This document shows positions 19,088 to 26,823 of a stretch of DNA of 64,000 bases, one piece after another. The DNA is taken from assembly GCA_035325905.1 (NCBI GenBank), contig DAOKYY010000006.1, positions 1 through 64,000 of the forward strand, written 5' to 3'. The notes beneath the pieces are model-generated. The model searched no databases, had not been told where the DNA came from, and was given only the letters and a program-made list of their open reading frames with translations. Position 1 is the stretch's first letter. The number at the start of each line of letters is the position of its first letter. The DNA comes from DYGX01 sp035325905 (lineage in GTDB: Bacteria > Chloroflexota > Anaerolineae > Aggregatilineales > Aggregatilineaceae). The position numbers and the translations under genes are program-made.

Positions 19088-20338
19088 ATGGATATGCTGT
19101 CCGCGCTTGAGCGATTCGCGCAGGGGGATGCCGGCGGCGTCCGGCTGGATGCCGAGCGGTGCGTTCACGCCTTTGACGCGTTCGCGACGTGCCGCGCCTG
19201 CGTGGACGAGTGCCCGGCGGGCGCGCTGCGCCTGCCCGAAGAGGGCGGCGCGATCGCGCTCGATACCGCTGCCTGCGCCGCGTGCGGCGTGTGCGCGCGC
19301 GTCTGCCCGGTCGGGGCGCTCGCCGCCCGCGACGAAACTTCCGCGCTGCTGCGCTGCGCCGCCCGCGTCAAGGACCAGGGCGGGATCGCGCTGCTCTGCG
19401 CCGCGCATCCGCCGGCCGATCGCGGTGCGCGCGCCGTGGACGCGGCGATTGTCCTCGAAGGCTGCCTGGCAGGGCTGGGACCTTCCGCCTACGCCAGCCT
19501 GGTCGCGCTCGGCTTCGCTCAAATCGACGTGTACCTTGACGCCTGCGCCGGGTGCCCGCTGGCCCTGGCTCAGGCTAGCGTCGAGCGCACGCTGGAGAAG
19601 GCGCGCCGCGCACTGAAGCCGTGGATCGACGACACGCAGATTGTGGCGATCACCGAGGCGCCCGCTGCGCCGGGCGTCCCGTGGATGGTCTATCTGGCCG
19701 GTGAGCCACCCGTCCCGCGCCGCCGGTTGCTCAACCCGTTCGCCACCACCGGCATCGACGCCGCGCTCGACGCCCTTTCGATTGAGGCGGTCGAGCAAGC
19801 CGGTCCCAAGCGTATCCCGCCGGAGCGGCTGCAGCTGCTCCACGCGCTGGCATTGCTGCCGCCTGCCGGGCCAGCGCTCTGCCCCGCGCCGCTGGCCGGA
19901 CAGGTCTTTCTGCGGATCGGCGCGGATGGCGGTTGCACGGCGTGTGGCGCGTGCGCCAGGGCCTGCCCGACCGGCGCGCTGGCCCTGGAGATTGACGACG
20001 ACGCCAATACCTTCCGGCTGGCGCACCTGGCGGCGATCTGCACCGGCTGTGACGCCTGCCTGCACCTGTGCGCCCCGGACGCGCTGTACTCGCGCGGTGT
20101 GCCGTTCTTCAGCGCGCTGCAAGCGCCCGCCGACGAGCCGATCGCCGCCGGGCGCTTTACCCGCTGCAAGCGATGTAAAGCGCGGGTGGTCGAAGGCAGC
20201 TTGAGCGCCGGTGGTCTGTGCGAAGTCTGCGCGTTCCGCCGCGCCAACCCGTTCGGATCGGTTGTGCCTGAGCGGATACGCCCGCTGGTCGAGCGCCAGC
20301 GAGCGCCTCGCGTGCCCCCCGAAAGCCCGGCGGAGTAA
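19088..20338 (+). CDS. Poly-[4Fe-4S] ferredoxin-like protein with C-terminal zinc ribbon
   Basis: This 416-residue protein contains four cysteine sets of the 4Fe-4S type: CRACVDECP and CAACGVCARVCP near the N-terminus, and CTACGACARACP and CTGCDACLHLC around residues 285-330. The middle region holds a further cysteine pair, DACAGCPLA. A final CKRCKARV...CEVC block looks like a zinc ribbon. It has no membrane segment. It precedes the FmdE-MobB fusion by 93 bp on the same strand, which suggests electron transfer to, or maturation of, a molybdenum enzyme such as formate dehydrogenase encoded elsewhere. The exact partner is unknown. Confidence 0.75.
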   Translation: MDMLSALERFAQGDAGGVRLDAERCVHAFDAFATCRACVDECPAGALRLPEEGGAIALDTAACAACGVCARVCPVGALAARDETSALLRCAARVKDQGGIALLCAAHPPADRGARAVDAAIVLEGCLAGLGPSAYASLVALGFAQIDVYLDACAGCPLALAQASVERTLEKARRALKPWIDDTQIVAITEAPAAPGVPWMVYLAGEPPVPRRRLLNPFATTGIDAALDALSIEAVEQAGPKRIPPERLQLLHALALLPPAGPALCPAPLAGQVFLRIGADGGCTACGACARACPTGALALEIDDDANTFRLAHLAAICTGCDACLHLCAPDALYSRGVPFFSALQAPADEPIAAGRFTRCKRCKARVVEGSLSAGGLCEVCAFRRANPFGSVVPERIRPLVERQRAPRVPPESPAE

Positions 20339-20431
20339 GCCCGCCCCCGATTTGCGCGGAATCTCGTTCGTGGCCCTAATATCTGACGACAGGGCCTCCC
20401 GGCTTGTATCGCCGGCGACAGGATGTGTGCT

Positions 20432-21571
20432 ATGCCCGATTTAGACGCTCTGCTGCACGAAACGGCTGCCCGCCACCACAGCCTTTGCCCCCGTCAGGTT
20501 CTGGGCGTACGGATGGGGCTGTACGGGGGCGCTTTGCTGGGCCTGGAGGTGCCGCAAACTGACAAGCGCCTGTTCGTTTTCATGGAGACGGACGGCTGCG
20601 GCGCGGATGGCGTCTCGGTCGCGTCCGGTTGCTGGGTGGGGCGGCGGACCATGCGGATCGTCGATTACGGCAAGCTGGCGGCGACGTTCGTAGACACCGA
20701 GACCGGCCGGGCGGTGCGCGTCTGGCCGAACCCGGCCGCGCGCGATCGCGCCGTGGAATTCGCCCCGGCAGGCGTTGGCGCGTGGCACGCGCAGCTGCAA
20801 GGCTACGCCGCCATGCCGGACGAGCTTCTGCTGCTCAGCGAGCCGGTGACGCTGACCGTGTCCCTGGCCGATATCATCAGCCAGCCGGGTTTGCGGGCGG
20901 TCTGCGACCGGTGCGGCGAGGAGATCATGAACCACCGCGAGGTCGTGCGCGACGGCCGGGCGCTGTGCCGGTCCTGCGCGGACGGGGGCTACTATCGGGC
21001 CGGGAACGAGGCAGCGACCGCCGAAGGCGCCGAAGCCCGGCTCTCCCGCGCCCATCCGCCGGTCGTCGGCATCGCCGGGCGCTCCGGCACGGGCAAGACC
21101 ACCTTCCTCGAAAAGCTGCTGCCGGAACTCAAGCGGCGCGGCTATCGCGTCGGCACGATCAAGCACCACGCGCACCCCGGGTTCGAGATCGACCATCCCG
21201 GCAAAGACACCTGGCGCCACGCCCAGGCTGGCAGCGACCACGTCGTGATCGCCGCGCCGGACCGCGTCGCCGCGATCCGGCGGGTGGATGGCGACCCGCC
21301 GCTCGATTCGCTCGCCGCGACGATGGCCGATGTGGACCTGATCCTGACCGAAGGCTATGGTCGCGCGCCGATCCCGAAGCTCGAGCTGGTCCGCGCCGCG
21401 CACAGCACGCAGCCGATCTGCGACCCGGCCCATGTCGTCGGCTATATCACCGATCTTGAGCGTGGCGGCGCGGCGGAGCGCGCGCTGCCCGACGGCATCC
21501 CGCGCCTGCGGCTGGACGATGTCGCGGGGGTGGCGGACCTGATCGAGGCGCATCTAGGGCAACACCGCTAA
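20432..21571 (+). CDS. FmdE-MobB fusion protein
   Basis: The 379-residue protein joins two modules. Residues 1 to about 190 resemble FmdE (formylmethanofuran dehydrogenase subunit E family), with HHSLCPRQVLGVRMG, METDGCGADG and a zinc ribbon CDRCGEEI...CRSCADGGYY. From about residue 205 a MobB domain follows, with the P-loop GIAGRSGTGKTTFLEKLL and the GTIKHH segment typical of the GTPase that assists Mo-bis-MGD cofactor formation. I chose the ATG at 20432 because AGGA precedes it; an in-frame ATG at 20423 is possible. The fusion suggests delivery or sensing of molybdopterin cofactor. It probably works with the upstream iron-sulfur protein. Confidence 0.8.
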   Translation: MPDLDALLHETAARHHSLCPRQVLGVRMGLYGGALLGLEVPQTDKRLFVFMETDGCGADGVSVASGCWVGRRTMRIVDYGKLAATFVDTETGRAVRVWPNPAARDRAVEFAPAGVGAWHAQLQGYAAMPDELLLLSEPVTLTVSLADIISQPGLRAVCDRCGEEIMNHREVVRDGRALCRSCADGGYYRAGNEAATAEGAEARLSRAHPPVVGIAGRSGTGKTTFLEKLLPELKRRGYRVGTIKHHAHPGFEIDHPGKDTWRHAQAGSDHVVIAAPDRVAAIRRVDGDPPLDSLAATMADVDLILTEGYGRAPIPKLELVRAAHSTQPICDPAHVVGYITDLERGGAAERALPDGIPRLRLDDVAGVADLIEAHLGQHR

Positions 21572-21595
21572 TTAGCCGGTATTACTGTATTCTCA

Positions 21596-21625
21596 TTAGC
21601 GTCGCAAGAAGCTTTCTATTATACT
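21596..21625 (+). promoter_or_regulatory. Candidate promoter of wecD-wecE
   Basis: TATACT (21620-21625) with TTAGCG 18 bases upstream lies about 100 bases before wecD in an AT-richer stretch. The -10 box is good and the -35 box weak. Confidence 0.4.
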
Positions 21626-21726
21626 GGCCCACAGGCCGCCGGAGTGGGCGCACCGGCTCTGGAGACTGCGCAATCCATTTACCGGCGCTCGGGTTATCCG
21701 ACACGCTGCCAAGAGGGGGGAGTGTG

Positions 21727-22470
21727 ATGCATGTAAGCCAGGCGCGGATCGAGTTTTCGCAGCTCGATGAAGCGCGTTTTGGTTTCCGCACCGCGCGCGC
21801 GATCAATGTGAGAGAAGCCGATCTGCCGCGGATCGATCATTTTTGCCAGGAATACGACATAAGATTTTGCATTGCGCGTTGTGCTGCGGAGGATTTGGGC
21901 GCGGCGCAGGCGCTCGAACACGCGGGCTTCCGCCTGATGGACACCTTAGTTTATTATCAGCGCGACCTGCGCCAAACCCCAATCCCCGGCGATACCGGCC
22001 ACATATTGATTCGCCCAGCTTTGGCGGAAGACGAGGCAGCGGTCGTCGCGGTCGCCGTCGAGTCCTTCCAGGGCTATCGCGGGCACTATCATGCTGACCC
22101 CCTTCTCGACCGGGACAAGTGCGACGAGGTCTATACGTCGTGGGCGGAACGCTCGGTCGCTTCACGCGAAGTTGCGGACCAAGTTCTGGTCGCCGAGCTG
22201 GACGGGCGTATCGCCGGGTTCGCTACGCTGCGCCTCAACAGCCCGGACGAGGGTGAGGGCGTGCTGTTTGGGGTTGCACGCTTCGCTCAAGGACGCGGCA
22301 TCTATCGCTCGTTCATGCTGAGGGCGATGGATTGGTGTGCAGAACAGGGCCGGCAGGTTATGATTGTCTCGACCCAGGTCACTAACATCGCCGTGCAGAA
22401 AGTATGGGCACGTCTCGGTTTCGAGCCGAGCCACGCCTATTACACCTTCCACAAGTGGTTTGAGCCTTGA
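21727..22470 (+). CDS. wecD: GNAT acyltransferase, WecD-like (dTDP-fucosamine acetyltransferase)
   Basis: This 247-residue protein has a GNAT fold in its C-terminal half, with the acetyl-CoA-binding stretch around GVARFAQGRGIYRSFMLRAM and the closing segment VWARLGFEPSHAYYTFHKWF. The two-lobed layout fits WecD/RffC. The adjacent wecE makes the matching amino sugar, so it should acetylate dTDP-4-amino-4,6-dideoxygalactose to dTDP-Fuc4NAc for a surface glycan. The ATG at 21727 follows a run of Gs ending GGGAG; a GTG three bases earlier is possible. It ends 11 bases before wecE. Confidence 0.78.
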   Translation: MHVSQARIEFSQLDEARFGFRTARAINVREADLPRIDHFCQEYDIRFCIARCAAEDLGAAQALEHAGFRLMDTLVYYQRDLRQTPIPGDTGHILIRPALAEDEAAVVAVAVESFQGYRGHYHADPLLDRDKCDEVYTSWAERSVASREVADQVLVAELDGRIAGFATLRLNSPDEGEGVLFGVARFAQGRGIYRSFMLRAMDWCAEQGRQVMIVSTQVTNIAVQKVWARLGFEPSHAYYTFHKWFEP

Positions 22471-22481
22471 GCGACGCCTAA

Positions 22482-23636
22482 ATGACCGACCAAGCGCCTC
22501 CAATTCAGATTCCGTTCAATCGTCCGTCCTTCGCCGGCAACGAACAGGCGTACATCGCCCAGGCCATCGCTAACGGCCATACTTCGGGCGATGGGCCGTT
22601 CACACGCCAGTGCAGCCGCCTGCTCGAAGAGTTACTTGGCGCGCCGCGCGTGCTGCTGACGACCTCGTGCACGCACGCGCTGGAAATGGCGGCGCTGCTG
22701 CTCGACATCGAGCCGGGCGACGAGGTAATCGTCCCGTCGTACACGTTCGTCTCGACGGTCAACGCCTTCGTCCTGCGCGGCGCGAAACCGGTGTTTGCGG
22801 ATATTCGCCCCGACACGCTGAACATGGACGAAGTCCAGCTTGCCCGGCTGATCACGCCGCGCACGCGCGCGATCGTGCCGGTGCATTACGCGGGCGTCGG
22901 CTGCGAGATGGACGCGATCCTGGCGCTGGCGGCGGAGAACAACGTCGTGGTCGTCGAAGACAATGCGCACGGCCTGTTCGGAGCCTATCGCGGCCAGGCG
23001 CTCGGCACGTTCGGCGCGCTCGCGACGCAGAGCTTTCACGAAACCAAGAACTTCCACTGCGGCGAGGGCGGCGCGCTGGTCATCAACGACCCTCGCTATA
23101 TCGAGCGAGCCGAGATTCTGCGCGAAAAAGGGACCAACCGCAGCCGGTTCTTCCGGGGCCAGGTCGACAAGTACACCTGGGTCGATCTCGGCTCCAGCTA
23201 CCTGCCGTCCGACCTGCTGGCGGCTTTCCTGCTGGCGCAGCTTGAGGCGCGCGACGAGATTCAGGGTCGCCGCCGCAAAATCTGGCACACTTACGCGGCG
23301 CAGCTCGCCGATTGGGCGGCTGCTAACGGCGTGCGTTTGCCGGTCGTCCCGGAGCACTGCGCGCAGCCCTACCACATGTTCTACCTGCTGCTGCCGTCGC
23401 TCGAGGCGCGCCAGGCGCTGATCGCCCACCTGCGCGCGCGCGGCGTCCTGGCCGTGTTCCACTACGTCCCGCTGCACCTGTCCGACATGGGCGTGCGCTT
23501 TGGCGGCCAGCCGGGTGACTGCCCGGTCACTGAGGACATCAGCGAAAGGCTGCTCCGGCTGCCGTTCTACAACACGCTGACGCCGCGCGATCAGGCCGCC
23601 GTGATCGAGGCGATCTGCGCGTTCGAAATGCCGTGA
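22482..23636 (+). CDS. wecE: dTDP-4-amino-4,6-dideoxygalactose transaminase
   Basis: This 384-residue DegT/DnrJ/EryC1-type aminotransferase makes dTDP-4-amino-4,6-dideoxy-D-galactose from the 4-keto-6-deoxy sugar nucleotide. It closely follows E. coli RffA/WecE as I recall it. Shared stretches include EMAALLLDI, GDEVI, PSYTFVST, REKGTNRS, FFRGQVDKYTW and LLRLPFYN. The PLP lysine is Lys189 in SFHETKNF. A start codon precedes MTDQAPPIQIPFNRP without a clear ribosome-binding site, consistent with coupling to wecD. It faces the convergent ribY-like gene across only 15 bases. Confidence 0.92.
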   Translation: MTDQAPPIQIPFNRPSFAGNEQAYIAQAIANGHTSGDGPFTRQCSRLLEELLGAPRVLLTTSCTHALEMAALLLDIEPGDEVIVPSYTFVSTVNAFVLRGAKPVFADIRPDTLNMDEVQLARLITPRTRAIVPVHYAGVGCEMDAILALAAENNVVVVEDNAHGLFGAYRGQALGTFGALATQSFHETKNFHCGEGGALVINDPRYIERAEILREKGTNRSRFFRGQVDKYTWVDLGSSYLPSDLLAAFLLAQLEARDEIQGRRRKIWHTYAAQLADWAAANGVRLPVVPEHCAQPYHMFYLLLPSLEARQALIAHLRARGVLAVFHYVPLHLSDMGVRFGGQPGDCPVTEDISERLLRLPFYNTLTPRDQAAVIEAICAFEMP

Positions 23637-23651
23637 GCGCGCTGCCTGCCG

Positions 23652-24683
23652 CTACGACGCCTGGCGCACGAAGCGCATCTCGTACGCGGCGCTCAGATCG
23701 TCAAGCGGCGCGGCCATTAATCCGGCGTCGATCAGAATCCGCTGCGTCGCTTCCCACGCGGCGGGATCGGTCATCCCTAACTCGTCGGAGCGCCATAGCT
23801 CGATCGAGTTGAGCAGGACCTCGCGCTGCACGGCGTACTGCTCGGCCGGCAGGTCCTGCACGTAACCTTCGACGCTGAGCGTGAAAGCGGCGTCGGGGTC
23901 CGCCAGCGTATTTTCAAGCCCGCGCCGCAGCGCGCGCACCATCCCCGTCACAAGATCCGGATGGTCGCGGATGGTTTGCTCGTTGGTCAGCAGCCCGTTG
24001 GCGACCAACGTCGCGTAGTCCGACACCTCAATCACATTGACCGGCGTGCACTGGTCGGCGATGGCGATTGGCTCGTTGACGACATACACGACCGCAGCAT
24101 CGATCTGGCCCGCGCAAAGATTCTCTGGCGCGGTGTAGCCGATGGCGCGAAGCTCGCCCAGGTCAGCCTCGCTCAGCCCCGCCGCGTCGAGCAGCGCCCG
24201 CAAGCCGACATAGCTCGCCCCGTACAGCGCCGGGATGCCGACCACCCGCCCCGCCAAGTCTTGCGGCAGCGCGATCCCAGAGTCGACCGGCGCGGCGACG
24301 CCGACCGGGAAGCGGTGATACCACGCGAAAACGTAGACGAGCGGGCGCCCGTTGGCCCGCGCCAGCAACACCTGCTCGCCGCTCGCCAGCCCGAACCGGA
24401 GATCGTTGACCGCCAGCCGGTCGATGCCATCGGCTTCGTTCAGGCTGTGCTCGAAGGTCACGTCGATCCCCTCCTCCGCGAAGTAGCCGCGCGCATCGGC
24501 GACGTAGACCGGCGCAAACTGCACGCTGGGGATGTAGCTCATGAAGAGCGTAACCGGCGTCAGGTCAGCGTTCTGCGCGGGGTCATCACCCGCCAGCAGA
24601 ATCGACCCCGCCAGGGCCGTCACGCCCAGCGTAAAGATGACGACGGCAGCCAGCGTCTGGCGCTGCGGTCGATTGGGTCCCAT
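23652..24683 (-). CDS. RibY-like ABC substrate-binding protein (NMT1/THI5-like), FMN-riboswitch controlled
   Basis: The 343-residue protein has an N-terminal hydrophobic export segment (AAVVIFTLGVTALAGSILLA) and an NMT1/THI5-like binding domain starting VTLFMSYIPSVQFAPVYVADARGYF. Family members bind thiamine precursors, sulfonates or riboflavin. Here an FMN riboswitch sits directly upstream, so riboflavin or a flavin is the probable ligand, as for RibY of the RibXY system described in Chloroflexus. AAGGGAG lies nine bases before the ATG at 24683. No permease or ATPase gene follows, since the next gene is convergent, so the rest of the transporter must lie elsewhere. Confidence 0.82.
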   Translation of the reverse strand: MGPNRPQRQTLAAVVIFTLGVTALAGSILLAGDDPAQNADLTPVTLFMSYIPSVQFAPVYVADARGYFAEEGIDVTFEHSLNEADGIDRLAVNDLRFGLASGEQVLLARANGRPLVYVFAWYHRFPVGVAAPVDSGIALPQDLAGRVVGIPALYGASYVGLRALLDAAGLSEADLGELRAIGYTAPENLCAGQIDAAVVYVVNEPIAIADQCTPVNVIEVSDYATLVANGLLTNEQTIRDHPDLVTGMVRALRRGLENTLADPDAAFTLSVEGYVQDLPAEQYAVQREVLLNSIELWRSDELGMTDPAAWEATQRILIDAGLMAAPLDDLSAAYEMRFVRQAS

Positions 24684-24709
24684 AGCACACGCTCCCTTAC
24701 CAAACACAA

Positions 24710-24738
24710 CAGGCCCCGAAGGGTTCCTTCGGGGCCTG
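24710..24738 (-). terminator. Riboswitch expression-platform terminator
   Basis: A perfect 13-bp GC stem (CAGGCCCCGAAGG and its complement, loop of three) is followed on the minus strand by GTTGTGTTT. It lies between the FMN aptamer and the start codon, where FMN-dependent termination of transcription would act. The T-tract is imperfect. Confidence 0.7.
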
Positions 24739-24837
24739 GATAGTGGGCAAGAGCCGCAGGTCCGCGCGCAAGCTGGCGCGCCTGCCCGACGGCAGCGCGC
24801 CGCTCGCCACGGCGTGCGTTGCGCTGTGCGCTCTGCC

Positions 24838-24993
24838 GACCTTCTTCCATCCGGACTGTCACCGTCGGCCCTGGCTTCGAACCAGGTCCACCGGCCCGGC
24901 GCAGACGATGCATCACCGGGCGCGGGTCGCGGGCTTGGCGGCGTTACCGCCGCCCTACCGCCGGTCGGGGATTTCACCCTGCCCCGAAGGTCA
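24838..24993 (-). ncRNA. FMN riboswitch (RFN element)
   Basis: On the minus strand the conserved RFN blocks appear in order: GACCTTCGGGGCAGGGTGAA, then ATCCCCGACCGGCGGTA, AGCCCGCGACCCGC, CTGGTTCGAAGCCAGGGCCG, and ACGGTGACAGTCCGGATGG closing with AAGAAGGTC. The closing helix P1 pairs GACCTT (24993-24988) with AAGGTC (24843-24838). It should bind FMN and stop expression of the downstream gene when flavin is plentiful. Confidence 0.95.
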
Positions 24994-25005
24994 TTGTTGG
25001 CTCAG

Positions 25006-25034
25006 ATCGTACCAGCGGACAGCGCCGCTGGCAA
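25006..25034 (-). promoter_or_regulatory. Promoter of the riboswitch/ribY transcript
   Basis: On the minus strand TTGCCA (25034-25029) and TACGAT (25011-25006) are 17 bases apart. The start site would fall a few bases before the aptamer, which is the expected geometry for a riboswitch leader. Confidence 0.7.
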
Positions 25035-25059
25035 TCGCTGTTCAATTTCGCGCGCCGGC

Positions 25060-26715
25060 TCAGCCGACCGGCACCTCGCCGCAGAGATGCACCGCGACGC
25101 CCATCGCCTCGAACATCGCCGCCTTGGCCGCCAGCGCGCGGTCGGCGCTCGCGGCGTCAGGCGCGTAGGCGATTTGAATATGGTTCGCCTTGTGACGGCC
25201 CATGAACTGGTCGCGCGTGACGCCGTTCACGACGCCATGCACAATCGGCCAGGCGTAGTCGGTCGCCCGCCAGCGGCGCTCGGTCTCTTCTTCCGGCAGC
25301 GTGACGACATGGCCGCGGCCCATGTCCACATGCAGCGCGCCGTCCATCACGTAGACGCGGCTCCACACGATCTCACCGGGCTTGCCAACCCCCTTGAGCG
25401 TGCCGCCGCCGAACGGAAAGAACATCGGCGGCTGCCGCTCGCTGATCGCGCCGCCATACCCGCCCACAAAGTGCGAGGCCGGGGCCGCGCCTGAAATCAT
25501 GAACACCCACACGTAATCGTCTACGCCGTCGCCGGTGAAATGCTCGCCCCAACGAACGTCATGCAGCGTGGTAGACGGATCGTGGCCCAGCGCGGTCCAG
25601 ACGCGGTTCGTCACCAGCGCGTCGAGCGCCGCGCCCTCGTCCACCTCATTGAAGTGCGGCAGCGCCTTCCCGGCGTACAGCTCCTCGCCGGTGGCCGCGT
25701 GGTACGCGGGCGGGCGATCCGGGTTGTTGAGCAACCCCTCGACCAGGTCCGAGGCGGGCGCCATGTCTTTCAGCCCCTGCTGGTACTGGATGCCAATCGC
25801 CGCGCAGCCGAAGGCGTCCGCCATGCGCAGCGCCGCGATGTACATCTTGCATTGTTCCAGAATCTGATCGTCGGTGAGTTCGGTGGCGGGATCGCTGCCC
25901 GTGCGAAACGTCACGCCGCGCTGATCCAGCCAGTCGCGCACGGCCTGCGCTTCGTCGTCGCGCACCTGGCGCATGGCCGCGACCAGCGCCGACTGGCTGA
26001 GGCGCTCCTTATAGACGCCCATCGGGTTCAGCAGCTCGTCGTCGATGATGGCGTTGTACATCCCCATGCAGCCCTCGTCAAACACGCCGAGGATCGCTTT
26101 CTCCTGCGCGAGCTGCGCCGCCAGCGCGCGGCCCAACGCCGCTTCGGCGGCAGGGAGCTTGCTCGCGTCCAGCGCGCGGACGTGGCTGGCGTCGTGGTCG
26201 ATCCGCCCCTCGCGAATCCACTGACGGATGCCGTTGAGGAAGAACTCGTCGTCGAAGTTCTCGCTCCAGATCGTGCTGTAGGGCACGCCCGCTTTGGTCA
26301 GCGAGCCATTGAGGTTCAGCAGGCCCACCAGCCCCGGCCATTGACCGCTCCAGTTGGCGACGGTCAGGATCGGCCCGCGATGGCTGCGCAGCCCGGCCAG
26401 CACGTGATGGCTGTACTGCCAAACCGACTCCGCCACGATCACGCGCGCGTCCGGGTGGATCTTCTGAAAGATGTCCATGCCCATCCGCTGGGACGAGATG
26501 AAGCCGTGCTTCTCCACCGGGTCGTAGTCGTGACCGCGCCGGACGGTAATCCCTTCGCGCGCCAGGGCAGCGATCAGCTTCTTCTCCATCGCTTCCTGGG
26601 CAGGCCAGCATTTCTGGTTGGCTGACAGGCGCAGGTCGCCGCTGGCGACCAAAATCGCTTCGTTTGGGCCAATCGGCGCCGGCTCAGTGAGTTTGGGCAG
26701 ATGATAAGAAGTCAT
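25060..26715 (-). CDS. L-fucose/L-arabinose isomerase-like protein (COG2407 type)
   Basis: The 551-residue protein resembles the fucose/arabinose isomerase superfamily, which interconverts aldoses and ketoses with a divalent metal. An N-terminal Rossmann-like part (ILVASGDLRLSANQK...) is followed by VFDEGCMGMYNAIIDDELL and a C-terminal barrel ending TRDQFMGRHKANHIQIAYAP, where MGRHKANH matches the conserved C-terminal site. I chose the ATG at 26715 (MTSYHLPKL). The substrate is not clear, and no kinase or aldolase partner lies next to it. It is on the same strand as the radical SAM and TorD-like genes but 108 bp away, so shared transcription is uncertain. Confidence 0.72.
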   Translation of the reverse strand: MTSYHLPKLTEPAPIGPNEAILVASGDLRLSANQKCWPAQEAMEKKLIAALAREGITVRRGHDYDPVEKHGFISSQRMGMDIFQKIHPDARVIVAESVWQYSHHVLAGLRSHRGPILTVANWSGQWPGLVGLLNLNGSLTKAGVPYSTIWSENFDDEFFLNGIRQWIREGRIDHDASHVRALDASKLPAAEAALGRALAAQLAQEKAILGVFDEGCMGMYNAIIDDELLNPMGVYKERLSQSALVAAMRQVRDDEAQAVRDWLDQRGVTFRTGSDPATELTDDQILEQCKMYIAALRMADAFGCAAIGIQYQQGLKDMAPASDLVEGLLNNPDRPPAYHAATGEELYAGKALPHFNEVDEGAALDALVTNRVWTALGHDPSTTLHDVRWGEHFTGDGVDDYVWVFMISGAAPASHFVGGYGGAISERQPPMFFPFGGGTLKGVGKPGEIVWSRVYVMDGALHVDMGRGHVVTLPEEETERRWRATDYAWPIVHGVVNGVTRDQFMGRHKANHIQIAYAPDAASADRALAAKAAMFEAMGVAVHLCGEVPVG

Positions 26716-26823
26716 GTTTATCTCGCTTTTTTGAGAACACAGCGGCTGCACAGCCCGCGAAGACCCAATGTCCTTATTCTAGTCCTGACCGGGCCAAGAT
26801 GCACGATCATTCGGCAGCTGCGT

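Noticed and set aside
20339..20431. A possible molybdenum-cofactor riboswitch before the FmdE-MobB gene
   Set aside because: The 93 bases are too short and show no recognisable Moco-riboswitch core; the idea came only from gene context.
23652..24683. Annotation as a thiamine-precursor binding protein (ThiY)
   Set aside because: The fold allows it, but the FMN riboswitch directly upstream makes flavin the better ligand prediction.
24838..24993. A TPP riboswitch, suggested by the THI5-like protein downstream
   Set aside because: The conserved blocks are those of the RFN (FMN) element, including the GACGGTGACAGTCCGGATGG block; no TPP (CTGAGA...ACCTGA) core is present.
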